64,000 nt of DNA from WQXF01 sp031553615 (GCA_031553615.1 JAVBLJ010000054.1:1-64000); one strand, 5' to 3'; shown: positions 1 to 8,637, counted from the first letter of the stretch. Numbers and translations: made by a program. The notes: generated from the sequence alone by a model not told the origin.

Positions 1-158
1 ATTCCAACTACGTTTTGCCACAATCCAGCGGATCTTTATCCGATCGGCGTTGTCGTGCCTCGGTCAGCGTAGCTGCTGGCTACGCCTCCTTCGGACTCCT
101 AGCCGAACGTAAAAATCTCTCGCTGGCTTATTGGCAAAACCTAATTGGAATTGATATA
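1..158 (+). repeat. Palindromic interspersed repeat, copy A (type 1)
   Basis: This non-coding element recurs almost unchanged, in inverted orientation, at 57968-58130. Its ends are imperfect inverted repeats: ATTCCAACTACGTTTTGCC at the left and the complement of ATTCCAATTAGGTTTTGCC at the right, with the arms continuing inward to GATCGGC/GCCGAAC. The centre holds a smaller hairpin, GCGTAGC-loop-GCTACGC, at about 68-87. The right end is GATATA; the left TATACC seen in copy D would lie just outside the window. It lies beyond the 3' end of the 324-1817 gene. It looks like a MITE or a structured RNA; no transposase is present. Confidence 0.8.
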
Positions 159-219
159 AGGCAGTACCGCGCGAAAAGATCCGCAATTACGGCGCGCACG
201 ATTTGTGCGGTATTGCCTT
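158..219. other. Stem-loop beside repeat copy A
   Basis: The bases AAGGCAGTACCGC (158-170) pair with GCGGTATTGCCTT (207-219), with one G-U-type wobble, around a 36-base loop. It directly abuts the right end of repeat copy A and is not part of copy D, so it is a separate structure. Its role is unknown; it could be an accessory terminator or the remnant of another element. Confidence 0.5.
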
Positions 220-238
220 AACGCGGCCCAAATTGCAA

Positions 239-280
239 GCGGGGCGGACGGATGGCTCATCGCCCTTCCGTCCGCCCCGC
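239..280 (-). terminator. GC-rich hairpin downstream of the TP-repeat gene
   Basis: GCGGGGCGGACGGA (239-252) is perfectly complementary to TCCGTCCGCCCCGC (267-280). It lies 44 bases beyond the stop of the minus-strand gene at 324-1817. The following minus-strand sequence is only moderately T-rich, so termination is probable but not textbook. Confidence 0.55.
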
Positions 281-323
281 GGGTTTGGTTATCGCGCTCG
301 CTTTCGCCCTGTTGGGCCGCGGC

Positions 324-1817
324 TTACTTGTCGTCCCGCTTGCGCTTGGGCAGCAGCAGCGCTAGCAGCGCCACCCCGCCCAGTATCAGCGCTGGAATCC
401 ACCAGGGCAGCCTGGAGGCGGCGGTCACGTCGGTCTCCGGCGCGGCGGTGGTGAGTTTGAGCGCTTCGGTGGCCGCTTCGGTGGCCGCCACGGTGGGCTG
501 CGCTGCGCCTTCGGCGGCGCTCTCCGCCGATTTGGTGGCGGTATCGGTGGCCGGTGCGACGGTTGACGCGACGTCGGTCGTCTCGGCTTTTTCGGCGGCT
601 GCGGTCTGCGCGGCGTCGCCAGAGCCCGATATCTGCGTATCCTTCACGGTGGCATCGGCGGCTGTGCCGATCTCGGCTTGACCCGTCCTAGCGGTGTTCG
701 CATCGGTCGCGCCGACTTCCGCCGCTTGCGACTGCATTTGGCCCATGACGGCCATAGCGGAAGCATCCGCAGTGGGTTCAGCCGTAGGCTCCTCGGTCGG
801 CACTGCCGTAGGCTCCTCGGTCGGCACTGCCGTAGGCTCTTCGGTCGGAACCGGCGTAGGTTCTTCGGTCGGCACTGCCGTGGGTTCTTCGGTCGGCACT
901 GCCGTGGGTTCTTCGGTCGGCACTGCCGTGGGCTCTTCGGTCGGCACTGCCGTAGGTTCTTCGGTCGGCACTGCCGTGGGCTCTTCGGTCGGCACTGCCG
1001 TAGGTTCCTCGGTCGGCACTGCCGTAGGTTCCTCGGTCGGCACTGCCGTAGGTTCTTCGGTCGGCACTGCCGTGGGCTCCTCGGTCGGCACTGCCGTGGG
1101 TTCCTCGGTCGGAACCGGCGTGGGCTCTTCGGTCGGCTCGGGCGTCGGGGTCGGCATCAGACCTTCGCGCAGCTCGAAATGGTACGAGGCCGTGGAGCGC
1201 AGCGCTTCCTTCGAATCGCGAACCGTGATGCTCAGCGTCAGCTCTTTGCCCGCCTTGCTCTGGCTGGGTAGATTGATGGTCACGTCGGTTTCCTTGGGGG
1301 CCTTGTCGTAGCCGTTTACGCTCACGCGGGCAACCCGCTCGCCGTTCACCTTGACGTCGGCGAAGGTGACGATACCATTGCCCACCGCATCATCGATCAC
1401 CTCGGAAGCGATGTGCAGCACCAGAGAATCTTGATCGGTATAGGAGGGCAGCACCGTCCAGCTGTAGCGGTGCTTGGCTGTGGCGTTGCCGCCGACCTTG
1501 CTCAATTCCAGCACGATCGAAGGACTTTCGGCCAGCATCGCCGCCAATTCTTCATACGCAAGCTCGGTTTCATCGGTATTGAAAGCCTGCAGGCCTTCGC
1601 CCGTGGTTTCACCCTTGAAACCCTCCAGCGCAGATTCGGTGGGGAGCGTCAGTTCCATCTGCTTCATCTGCCAGTAGCGGATTTCCCCGGCGGGATTCGG
1701 ATCGACGCCATCCGCCGCAACCGCCTGCAGCGCGCTCGTCAGCGCCAAAAGTGCCACGAAACACGCCACTAACCGCATCGCCGTGGAGAAACGGGAATTG
1801 CCATTTTGCCTTTTCAT
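324..1817 (-). CDS. Secreted membrane-anchored protein with PTEEPTAV repeat stalk
   Basis: The 497-residue product has an N-terminal signal peptide (about 1-35, basic start then a Leu/Ala-rich core), a beta-rich globular region of unknown fold (about 36-215), then a stalk of 8-residue PTEEPTAV units (about 225-340), an Ala/Thr-rich spacer and a C-terminal membrane helix (about 469-488) ending in KRKRDDK. That layout is typical of a Gram-positive surface protein held by a C-terminal helix. An LPxTG motif is absent; the residues before the helix are SRLPWW. The ATG at 1817 has AAGGAGG at ideal spacing. The gene is monocistronic, followed by a GC-rich hairpin. Neither ligand nor enzymatic function can be assigned. 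The stalk probably lifts the globular domain off the cell wall. Confidence 0.8.
   Translation of the reverse strand: MKRQNGNSRFSTAMRLVACFVALLALTSALQAVAADGVDPNPAGEIRYWQMKQMELTLPTESALEGFKGETTGEGLQAFNTDETELAYEELAAMLAESPSIVLELSKVGGNATAKHRYSWTVLPSYTDQDSLVLHIASEVIDDAVGNGIVTFADVKVNGERVARVSVNGYDKAPKETDVTINLPSQSKAGKELTLSITVRDSKEALRSTASYHFELREGLMPTPTPEPTEEPTPVPTEEPTAVPTEEPTAVPTEEPTAVPTEEPTAVPTEEPTAVPTEEPTAVPTEEPTAVPTEEPTAVPTEEPTAVPTEEPTAVPTEEPTPVPTEEPTAVPTEEPTAVPTEEPTAEPTADASAMAVMGQMQSQAAEVGATDANTARTGQAEIGTAADATVKDTQISGSGDAAQTAAAEKAETTDVASTVAPATDTATKSAESAAEGAAQPTVAATEAATEALKLTTAAPETDVTAASRLPWWIPALILGGVALLALLLPKRKRDDK
793..1137. repeat. 24-bp tandem repeat, 15 units, inside a coding gene
   Basis: Fifteen in-frame occurrences of a 24-bp unit (marker TCGGTCGG on the plus strand) encode the PTEEPTAV stalk. 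Variation is mostly at third positions, plus two units coding PV instead of AV. In-frame units of this length can expand or contract without breaking the reading frame, so stalk length may vary between strains. Confidence 0.9.
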
Positions 1818-1998
1818 CGCGTAGCCTCCTTGCCCGGTGAGTCTTCACAGGACGTTTATACAAGCAAACATATTCCAACAAATATATACCACAATCGCTC
1901 TCGAAACACAACAGCACGCATGAATTTGTCGAAAGCCGTCGTGCGAGGCTTGCCGAAGCGCATCTTTTTGGGGGTAGCGCAAACGCGGGGCGATAGGG

Positions 1999-2004
1999 TA
2001 TAAT
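1999..2004 (+). promoter_or_regulatory. Possible -10 box for the P-loop gene
   Basis: A perfect TATAAT lies 30 bases upstream of the ATG at 2035. No good -35 hexamer is found 16-18 bases upstream, so the call rests on the -10 alone. Confidence 0.35.
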
Positions 2005-2034
2005 GAACCTAGAACAACAAAGGAGGGATTGACC

Positions 2035-2454
2035 ATGATCCAGATCATCTTTGGAAAACGCGGATCGGGCAAGACCAAACGGATCATCGACCTCGCGAAT
2101 GAAGCCATAAAAGAGCAGAAAGGCGATGTGTTGTTCATTGATGACGACAATCGTTACATGTTCGACCTGCGCCACGAAGTACGCTTTGTGAACGCGGGCG
2201 AGTATGGCGTGCACGGTGCAGAAATGTTCTTGGGCTTCATCAACGGCATCATGGCCGGGAATTTCGATGTGAGCTTGGTGTTTATCGATGCATTCCTGCG
2301 CTTGGTGCAGGTCGACAAGCCGGATATCCACACGCTGGAAGGCTTCTTTACCAGCCTGGAAGAGCTTTCTACGCGCTGCAACGTCGATTTCGTGATCAGC
2401 CTGAGCGAGGACGCGGCGCTGGTGCCCGAGCTGATTCGCAAGTTCGCCATCTAA
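2035..2454 (+). CDS. Small P-loop NTPase, unknown role
   Basis: The protein of 139 residues opens with a Walker A motif, GKRGSGKT, at residues 7-14. A hydrophobic strand ending VFID at about residue 84-87 fits a Walker B. The rest looks like a single alpha/beta NTPase domain with no membrane segment. Similar short proteins in Clostridia are often named ATP-binding or PilT-like on the P-loop alone, without evidence of a role in motility. I chose the ATG at 2035, not the in-frame TTG at 2029, because AGGAGG at 2021-2026 is 8 bases from the ATG but only 2 from the TTG. It stands alone between a minus-strand gene and thrC, with a weak hairpin after it. Substrate and partner are unknown. Confidence 0.75.
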   Translation: MIQIIFGKRGSGKTKRIIDLANEAIKEQKGDVLFIDDDNRYMFDLRHEVRFVNAGEYGVHGAEMFLGFINGIMAGNFDVSLVFIDAFLRLVQVDKPDIHTLEGFFTSLEELSTRCNVDFVISLSEDAALVPELIRKFAI

Positions 2455-2510
2455 TCGCGCAGGGTTCATTCCGTTTGGTATGCCTGCTTTCAGGGCGGTT
2501 TCACGAGTTC

Positions 2511-2540
2511 AAAGGGGCGATGTTCTGCATCGGCCCTTTT
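2511..2540 (+). terminator. Hairpin between the P-loop gene and thrC
   Basis: AAAGGGGCGATG (2511-2522) pairs with CATCGGCCCTTT (2528-2539) with one mismatch, followed by only a short T tract. It is probably a modest intrinsic terminator ahead of thrC. Confidence 0.5.
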
Positions 2541-2581
2541 GTCGGAACAGAAAATGAATCGCAAGAGAGGGAGCGTAGCAT

Positions 2582-4096
2582 ATGGCTTTGATCAGCACGC
2601 GCAGCAGCGAGGCGGTCACCGCTTCGCAGGCCATACTGGCGGGCATGGCGCCCGGCGGTGGATTGTACGTGCCCTGCGTGTTCAGCCCGATTTCACAGCG
2701 TGAGATCATGCAAATGGTCAACCAGCGGTATCCGCAGCGTGCGGCGCGCGTGCTGGAAGCCTTTTTGGATGATTACACGCACGAGGAGATCGCCGGGGCG
2801 GTCCAGGCCGCGTATGCGCGCTTCGATTCCCCCAAGGTCGCGCCTCTGTGCCCCTTGAGCGGCATGGATGGCGACACCCACGTGCTCGAGCTGTTTCACG
2901 GGCCCACGCTGGCCTTTAAGGACATGGCGCTGCAGTTGCTGCCTCGCCTGACCCGCCTGGCCATGGACAAGCGCGGCGAAGAGCGCGAGCTGTTTGTGCT
3001 GGTCGCCACCTCGGGCGATACCGGCAAGGCCGCGCTCGAAGGCTTTGCCGATCTGCCCGGCACGCGATGCGCGGTATTCTACCCCAGCGAGGGCGTAAGT
3101 CCGGCGCAGCGCCTGCAAATGGTGACGCAGACCGGCGAGAACACGCACGTGATCGCGGTGCGCGGCAATTTCGACGATGCGCAAACCGGCGTGAAGCGCA
3201 TATTCGCCGATCCTGCGTTCGCCGCGGCTATGGATGCGCGGGGGCGCGTGCTTTCCTCGGCCAACAGCATCAACTTTGGGCGGCTGGCACCGCAGGTGGC
3301 CTACTACTTCTCGGCCTACGCCGATCTGCTGACCGCGGGATCGGTCACCATGGGGCAAAAGGTGAACTTCGTAGTGCCCACCGGCAACTTTGGCAACATA
3401 CTGGCCGCCGAATACGCGCGGCGGATGGGCCTGCCCGTGGGCAAGCTGATCTGCGCCTCCAACAGCAACAATGTGCTGACCGATTTCATCGAAAGCGGCG
3501 TGTACGATGCGCGCCGGAGCTTCCATCAAACCATTTCGCCCTCCATGGATATCCTGATCTCCTCCAACCTGGAGCGGCTGCTATTTGAGCTGTGCGACCG
3601 CGACGACGAGCAAGTGGCGCGCTGGATGCAGGCACTCAAGGAGGGCCAACCCTACGATATCGGCGCGGAGCGGCTCCACGCGCTGCGCGAGGTGTTCACC
3701 GGCGATTGGCTGGACGACGACGAAACCCGCGAGACCATCCGCCGCGTATGGGAGCGTTCGCGCTATCTCATGGATCCGCACACCGCGGTGGCGGCGCGCG
3801 CACTGATGCGCTACCGCAAGCACACCGGCGATCCCGCCCCGGCGGTGATCGTGGCCACGGCCAGCCCGTTCAAGTTTGGCCGCGAAGTAGCGCGTGCGCT
3901 GCTGGGCGATGCGGCGACCCAAGGGCTGGACGACTTTGCCTGCTGCAACCTGCTGGCGGATGCCTGCGGGCTCGATGTGCCGGCCAGCATCGCCGAGCTG
4001 CCCGGGTTGCCCGTGCGCCACGATGCGCTGATCGACGCGGCGGACATGGCGGCGGCCCTGGAGCAAATCCTGGAACAGACCACCGACAGGGCATAG
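2582..4096 (+). CDS. thrC: Threonine synthase
   Basis: This 504-residue PLP enzyme converts O-phospho-L-homoserine to L-threonine, the last step of threonine synthesis. The motif HGPTLAFKDMALQLLPR carries the PLP lysine at K113, and the phosphate-binding LVATSGDTGKAALEGF follows at about 140-156. Both are signatures of the bacterial thrC fold type II family, with the N-terminal domain (from STRSSEAVTASQAI) typical of longer synthases. Length is normal for the roughly 500-residue subgroup. The ATG at 2582 is preceded by the purine-rich GAGAGGGAG. No other threonine or homoserine gene is nearby, so it is transcribed alone, between a hairpin and a strong terminator. No T-box or riboswitch is visible upstream. 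Confidence 0.95.
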   Translation: MALISTRSSEAVTASQAILAGMAPGGGLYVPCVFSPISQREIMQMVNQRYPQRAARVLEAFLDDYTHEEIAGAVQAAYARFDSPKVAPLCPLSGMDGDTHVLELFHGPTLAFKDMALQLLPRLTRLAMDKRGEERELFVLVATSGDTGKAALEGFADLPGTRCAVFYPSEGVSPAQRLQMVTQTGENTHVIAVRGNFDDAQTGVKRIFADPAFAAAMDARGRVLSSANSINFGRLAPQVAYYFSAYADLLTAGSVTMGQKVNFVVPTGNFGNILAAEYARRMGLPVGKLICASNSNNVLTDFIESGVYDARRSFHQTISPSMDILISSNLERLLFELCDRDDEQVARWMQALKEGQPYDIGAERLHALREVFTGDWLDDDETRETIRRVWERSRYLMDPHTAVAARALMRYRKHTGDPAPAVIVATASPFKFGREVARALLGDAATQGLDDFACCNLLADACGLDVPASIAELPGLPVRHDALIDAADMAAALEQILEQTTDRA

Positions 4097-4136
4097 CGAA
4101 GCCTCTTCAGTGCGCCCAAGCAGCCTTATACACCAA

Positions 4137-4176
4137 ACGGCCTCGTCCCCTGCAAAAGGACGAGGCCGTGTTTTTT
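4137..4176 (+). terminator. thrC: Intrinsic terminator after thrC
   Basis: ACGGCCTCGTCC (4137-4148) pairs perfectly with GGACGAGGCCGT (4158-4169), followed by a run of six T. On the minus strand the hairpin is followed by only three T, so it would be a weaker terminator for the opposing gene. Confidence 0.9.
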
Positions 4177-4205
4177 GTGGGATCGGCGGAAAGCCCCTGC
4201 GCGGC

Positions 4206-5030
4206 TTACTCGGTAAAATACATCACATCAAAAACCTTGCGGTTGTCGCCCAGCACTACTTCGCCTTGAAACACCATGGCGATGGAGCTGCCCCCATCCA
4301 GGTTGAAAGCCCACTCCGGCTGGAATTCCATCACGAACTCGCCCATGCGCTTGAAGGTGAAGCCCTTTTTGTCCTCGTTCCCCTCAACGCATATGATTAC
4401 ATAATTGTTTGCGTCGATCTTCGCGATCACGGTTCGGGCGGCGGAGAAGGTCTGCACCTTCTTTTCGTGAGGCGTCTTGGGCTCCCCGATGGCCAGCTCC
4501 CCATCCTTCACAATGCAGCAATTGTCCAGGAAGGCCCACGTGTTGTCTCCGATCACGTCGGCATTGGGGACTTCATGATACATCTCCAGCCCGTTTTCCC
4601 CCAAGGCGATGCCGGTAAACGGGATGGGGATATCGCGAAACACCTCGCCCCCGGTGCGCACCAGGCTGCCAAGGCTGGTGTAGTGGTTCTCCCGGGGTCG
4701 GCCGTACGCCTCGATGGTGCTCGGAAAATCCGGAGACAGAAACCCGCTGGCGTTGATCAGGATCACCGCATCATCGGTATCGGGCATCCGGCTCGGGTAC
4801 CGAAGTTTCACGCGCCAATCGGCGGTCGCTTTCCTGATCTGCCGCTCCGGCTCCTGCAGCCAAATCTTCGCGACGAGTATTCTGCACCCGTTTTCGCGGG
4901 TTTTCTCGATGGTCACCCGAATCGTTTCGGACGAGTGCTCCCGAAAGACTTCCTCGGCCTGCGCGCTGCTCGAAAAGAGCACCACCAGTGCCGCCAGGAG
5001 AACAAGAATGAAACGCTTCGTTCGTGTCAT
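4206..5030 (-). CDS. Secreted phosphodiester glycosidase family (NAGPA) protein
   Basis: The 274-residue product has a clean signal peptide (MTRTKRF, hydrophobic core, cleavage near AQA-EE) and a NAGPA/DUF2233 domain over most of the mature part. Visible family marks are the arrangement SAARTVIAKID, the following strand NNYVIICVEG, and the C-terminal WAFNLDGGSSIAMVFQG, where the NLDGG turn forms part of the active site. Characterised members uncover GlcNAc from phosphodiesters, and bacterial relatives are suspected to act on teichoic acids or exopolysaccharides; the substrate here is unknown. The ATG at 5030 has GGAGGAAG upstream. It lies 27 bases after a paralogue (5058-5972) and is probably co-transcribed with it. 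A third NAGPA domain is found at 58160-60523. Confidence 0.85.
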   Translation of the reverse strand: MTRTKRFILVLLAALVVLFSSSAQAEEVFREHSSETIRVTIEKTRENGCRILVAKIWLQEPERQIRKATADWRVKLRYPSRMPDTDDAVILINASGFLSPDFPSTIEAYGRPRENHYTSLGSLVRTGGEVFRDIPIPFTGIALGENGLEMYHEVPNADVIGDNTWAFLDNCCIVKDGELAIGEPKTPHEKKVQTFSAARTVIAKIDANNYVIICVEGNEDKKGFTFKRMGEFVMEFQPEWAFNLDGGSSIAMVFQGEVVLGDNRKVFDVMYFTE

Positions 5031-5057
5031 GCAAACTTCCTCCGCGCCGTCCGGCGA

Positions 5058-5972
5058 TTAGAAAATCAGGATATCGGACACGGCACGCTCCGCGCCGCCG
5101 GCGGGCTTGTTGAGCACCTCACCACAGAAGAAGAGCGTGGAGGAGCCGCCGCCATCGAGGTTGAAGGCGATTTGCGCACCCGCATCCAGGAACACCTGCT
5201 GCAGTTCGGGCAGCGTCATGCCCTCGGAGTAATCCTTACGGCGGCCATCGGCCACGACGACAACATAGTGCAACGGCCCGATTTGACCGATGGCGGTTCG
5301 CGGCTCGCGGATGCCATCGCGCACGGAGATGAGCGAAAAGCCCTTGTAATCGAAGGCCTCACCCTCGAGCACCAGCGTGGGGCCAAAGGCCCAAACCTGG
5401 GATACCCCGCTGGCAGCCAGCTGCGCGGCGTACGTCTCGGCGTCCTCCCCGCCCCGATCGGTGACGATGGAGAAATCGCCATTCGCATCCAGCAGCAGCA
5501 GGTGATGATTGCTCGATTTTTTGGCGCGCACCACCTCCCCATTGCGGATGATGATGGCGCGATTGTGGAAATCGTAGCCATCGCCGTTGACGGCCAGCTT
5601 TGCGCTGTGGCGGAGAGCGATGTCGGCGGTGGCTTCCCGGGGGCCGTTCGGCTTATCGCTGGAAAGCGCGGAATGCAGCGCGGCGGGGTTGGTGGTCTGC
5701 ACATCGCAAACGAAGTAGGTGATCAAAGCCGGTTCCGATACGAACCGCTTTTGTATATTGATCCAAAGCTGATCGTCGGCATAGGTGTATTCGGCGGCGC
5801 CATCGAAGCACAGCGGTTCGGGGGGCAGCGCTTCCCCGCCCAGCGCAGGCAACGCGCAGCCCAGCAAGGTCAGCGCGAGCAGGGAAGCCAGCACCAACCG
5901 CAGCCCGCGGTGCACACCGGGTTTTTGTGCATCCATCTTTTGCAATGCATTCTGTTGTAGCGTATTTTTCAC
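5058..5972 (-). CDS. Secreted phosphodiester glycosidase family (NAGPA) protein, paralogue
   Basis: The protein has a hydrophobic N-terminal segment (GLRLVLASLLALTLLGCALPALG) followed by a NAGPA domain. Domain marks are LAVNGDGYDFHNRAIIIRNGEV, FGPTLVLEG, PRTAIGQIG, YVVVVADGR and IAFNLDGGGSSTLFF, all in the order seen in the family. LGCA after the hydrophobic core could be a lipobox, so it may be a lipoprotein. I place the start at the GTG at 5972 (304 residues) because GAGGTGA lies five bases upstream; ATGs further upstream (to 5996) lack a binding site. It is the first gene of a two-gene unit with 4206-5030 and is divergent from the HtrA gene. The pair probably trims or processes the same envelope glycan. 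Confidence 0.82.
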   Translation of the reverse strand: MKNTLQQNALQKMDAQKPGVHRGLRLVLASLLALTLLGCALPALGGEALPPEPLCFDGAAEYTYADDQLWINIQKRFVSEPALITYFVCDVQTTNPAALHSALSSDKPNGPREATADIALRHSAKLAVNGDGYDFHNRAIIIRNGEVVRAKKSSNHHLLLLDANGDFSIVTDRGGEDAETYAAQLAASGVSQVWAFGPTLVLEGEAFDYKGFSLISVRDGIREPRTAIGQIGPLHYVVVVADGRRKDYSEGMTLPELQQVFLDAGAQIAFNLDGGGSSTLFFCGEVLNKPAGGAERAVSDILIF

Positions 5973-6170
5973 TTCTGTCACCTCGCAGTCCATCATACAC
6001 TGCGCGTGCAAAAAAAACAATCCCCACCCTTGCACGCCACAATTGCGCCACAATCATCTCATAATCTGTTCATGGATGTACCACCGTTTTGCCAAAAAGG
6101 GCGGGTATACTGTGCTCATCCCAGGAAACCAACATTAGCGAACCTGTCAACAGAAAAGGAGGTTGCATCT

Positions 6171-7358
6171 ATGAAACCCATCGAATCGCAAACCCCGGTC
6201 CGTGCCGCCAAGCGCATCGTAGCGATCATGCTGGCGTTGCTGCTGTGCACAGTGGCGGTCATCAGCTTTGCAGAATCGAACCGCAGCTCGGAAAAGCACT
6301 TCACCCTGGAATCGGCCACCACCGAGGTTAGCCAGGATCCGAACCGCCCCGCGCTCACCATTGTGCAGATCGCTAAGCAAGCGCGGCCCTCCATCGTGGG
6401 CATCACCGTGGAGAGCACCGTCACCTACAGCGACCCGTTCGGCGGCTTGGGCGGCTTCAGCTTCGGGTATGGCTACGGGTATGGCAACGGCAACCGCCAA
6501 TCCCCCCAATACCGCCAGAGCGGCGCGGGTTCGGGCATCATCATCAGCGCGGATGGCTACATCCTCACCAATAGCCATGTGGTCAGCGGCGCGGACACCA
6601 TGAAGGTGCTGCTGGACGACGGTACCGAGTATGACGCCATCCTGGTCGGCCAAGATCAAATCAACGACGTGGCCGTCATCAAGGTCGACGCCACCGGCCT
6701 GACCCCGGCGATCATGGGCGATTCCTCCACGCTGGAGGTCGGCGAGCTGGCGGTCGCCATCGGCAACCCGCTGGGCGAGGTCAATGGCGCGGTGACCGCG
6801 GGCATCATCAGCGCGCTGGAGCGCACCCTCAACATCGACGGCCAGGAAATCAAGCTGATGCAGACCGACGCCGCCATCAACCCCGGCAACTCGGGCGGCG
6901 CGCTCATCAACTCCTTCGGCGAGGTCATCGGCATCGTCAGCGCCAAGACCTCCTCGGTATCGGTGGAGGGCATCGGCTACGCGATTCCGATCAACAACGT
7001 CAAGACTCTCATCGAGGATATCATCAACAACGGCGGCAAGAACATCCAGGCGGCCAACGGTCCCATGCTGGGCGTGACCATTCGCAACGTGGACGCCGCC
7101 ACCGCCAAGCAGTACAATGTGCCCGAAGGCGTGTACGTAATCGACGTGGAGCCCTTCAGCGCCGCTGAACAGGCGGGCGTGCGCCGCGGCGACACCATCC
7201 TCTCGCTGGCCGGCCAGGAGATCAAGACCACCGACGATCTCAACCGCGTCAAATCCGAGATGGAGCTGGGCGTTCCGCAAACCTTGACTGTGCTGCGCGG
7301 CGGCGAGAAGGTCGAGCTGAGCGTGACGCTGACGGACGATTCGCAACCGAAGCTTTAA
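6171..7358 (+). CDS. HtrA/DegP-type serine protease with PDZ domain
   Basis: The 395-residue membrane-anchored protease has an N-terminal helix (about 15-35), a short linker, a trypsin-like S1C domain and one C-terminal PDZ domain (about 300-385, from PMLGVTIRNVD). The catalytic triad reads as H136 (TNSHVV), D166 (NDVAVI) and S241 (NPGNSGGAL), all intact. A Gly/Tyr-rich segment (FGGLGGFSFGYGYGYG) lies ahead of the protease domain. Family members degrade misfolded exported proteins. The ATG at 6171 is preceded by AAAGGAGG; the reading frame stays open upstream to 6006 but that part has no coding character. TATACT at 6106-6111 may be the -10 box. No CssRS-like two-component genes are adjacent. 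A strong hairpin follows. Confidence 0.93.
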   Translation: MKPIESQTPVRAAKRIVAIMLALLLCTVAVISFAESNRSSEKHFTLESATTEVSQDPNRPALTIVQIAKQARPSIVGITVESTVTYSDPFGGLGGFSFGYGYGYGNGNRQSPQYRQSGAGSGIIISADGYILTNSHVVSGADTMKVLLDDGTEYDAILVGQDQINDVAVIKVDATGLTPAIMGDSSTLEVGELAVAIGNPLGEVNGAVTAGIISALERTLNIDGQEIKLMQTDAAINPGNSGGALINSFGEVIGIVSAKTSSVSVEGIGYAIPINNVKTLIEDIINNGGKNIQAANGPMLGVTIRNVDAATAKQYNVPEGVYVIDVEPFSAAEQAGVRRGDTILSLAGQEIKTTDDLNRVKSEMELGVPQTLTVLRGGEKVELSVTLTDDSQPKL

Positions 7359-7392
7359 TACCCCTATCCAATTAGTCCATGCGCCCTATCAA

Positions 7393-7425
7393 AACGGCCC
7401 GGACAGCGTTTGCTGCCGGGCCGTT
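7393..7425. terminator. Bidirectional terminator between htrA-like and aldo/keto reductase genes
   Basis: AACGGCCCGG (7393-7402) pairs with CCGGGCCGTT (7416-7425), and the bases between can extend the stem (CAGC/GCTG). T-rich sequence follows on both strands (TTGCGTTTTG on plus, TTTTGATAGG on minus), which suits two converging genes. Confidence 0.8.
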
Positions 7426-7456
7426 GTTGCGTTTTGATGCGGTTTTGTTTGGGACG

Positions 7457-8581
7457 CTAACCCAGGGTTTCGGCGGTCTCGGCCAGCTGATCGCGAATCT
7501 TCAGGTGTTGCGGGCACTTCTCCTCGCAGGCCGCACAGCCCACGCAGGCCGAAGCCTTCTCCCCCTGCATCCAGGGCAGGGTGCCAATCTTGGCATACTG
7601 ATCGCGGGCATAGCCGGTGAGGCCGTACACGCGGTGATAGTTCATAATTTCGAAATTGAGCGGGATGTTCACACCCGCCGGGCAGGGCATGCAGTAGTTG
7701 CAGCCGGTGCAGTAGAGCTCGGCACGGCGCTTGTTTTCCTCCATGGAGCGCACCACCTGCTCCTGTTCCTCGGGGGTGAGGGTGGTGGAGGTCGAGGCGA
7801 TGTGCGCGTTCTCGGTCACCATGCGCTCATCGCCCATGCCGCTGAGCGCGCAGCTCACGTTGGGGTTGGAGAGCACAAAACGCAGCGCGATCTCGGGCGA
7901 GGATTGAATCTTGCCGGGCAGCAGCGATTGCACCACCTGCGAGGGGTACCCCAGGCGGCCGCCGCCAATCGGGCCCATCACCACCACGCCCAAACCCTTC
8001 TCGTGCGCGTAGGCGATGGCCTCCTCGTTGGAGCGATCCAGCAGGTTGTATTGGCAGAGCACGCTGGAAAAAAGGCCGGTATCGATCAGCCGGATCATGT
8101 TCTCCGGCGCATCGTGGAAGGAGAAGCTCAGGTGACGAATCAGGCCCTCTTCCTTGGCCTTAAGCGCCATATCGACCTGGCCCTCGGGGCGGGCCTGGGT
8201 ATCGAACCGATCCCAGCTGATGCCCCAGAGGTGATAGAAATTGACGTGGTCGGTGTCCATGCGCTTCAGCGAAGCTTCCAGCCGCGCACGCGCCGCATCG
8301 TAGCCGCGATCGTCGCCGGGCAGCTTAGTGGAGAGGTACACCTTGTCGCGATAACCGTTCTTCATCGCCTTGCCAACGATGATCTCGCTCTCCTGGTCGC
8401 AGTAGCCGGGCGCGGTATCGATGTAGTTGATGCCCGCATCGATGCCTTGGCGCAGCAGGACGATGCCCGCATCGTGGTCGAACCCCTCCTGGCCTTCGCC
8501 GGTCAGCCGGGGCAGACGCATCGCGCCAAAGCCCAGCGCCGAAATCTGAATGCCTGTGTTGCCAAATGCTCTGTATTGCAT
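7457..8581 (-). CDS. Aldo/keto reductase with C-terminal 4Fe-4S domain
   Basis: The 374-residue cytosolic protein joins an aldo/keto reductase TIM barrel (about 1-275) to a ferredoxin-like tail (about 285-374). The barrel begins with the standard MQYRAFGNTGIQISALGFG and carries YIDTAPGY, where D and Y are catalytic candidates, and STKLP with the partner lysine. The tail has CTGCNYCMPCPAGV and CVGCAACEEKCP, enough cysteines for one or two iron-sulfur clusters. Members of this fused subfamily are common in anaerobes and annotated as predicted oxidoreductases; physiological substrates are generally unknown. The ATG at 8581 follows GGAAAGGA. It has its own near-consensus promoter (8638-8666). Confidence 0.92.
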   Translation of the reverse strand: MQYRAFGNTGIQISALGFGAMRLPRLTGEGQEGFDHDAGIVLLRQGIDAGINYIDTAPGYCDQESEIIVGKAMKNGYRDKVYLSTKLPGDDRGYDAARARLEASLKRMDTDHVNFYHLWGISWDRFDTQARPEGQVDMALKAKEEGLIRHLSFSFHDAPENMIRLIDTGLFSSVLCQYNLLDRSNEEAIAYAHEKGLGVVVMGPIGGGRLGYPSQVVQSLLPGKIQSSPEIALRFVLSNPNVSCALSGMGDERMVTENAHIASTSTTLTPEEQEQVVRSMEENKRRAELYCTGCNYCMPCPAGVNIPLNFEIMNYHRVYGLTGYARDQYAKIGTLPWMQGEKASACVGCAACEEKCPQHLKIRDQLAETAETLG

Positions 8582-8637
8582 AAGAAATCCTTTCCGGCGG
8601 CGTGCGCCTAAGCGAGACGAATACGAAAGATATAGGC

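Noticed and set aside
793..1137. The 24-bp array as a CRISPR
   Set aside because: Units are contiguous, without spacers, and encode an in-frame peptide repeat.
4110..5960. A 616-residue plus-strand open frame opposite the two NAGPA genes
   Set aside because: It spans both minus-strand genes, lacks a recognisable domain and starts inside the thrC terminator region.
6006..6170. N-terminal extension of the HtrA-like gene
   Set aside because: No ribosome-binding site, and it would place 55 unrelated residues before a normal membrane helix; AAAGGAGG precedes the ATG at 6171.
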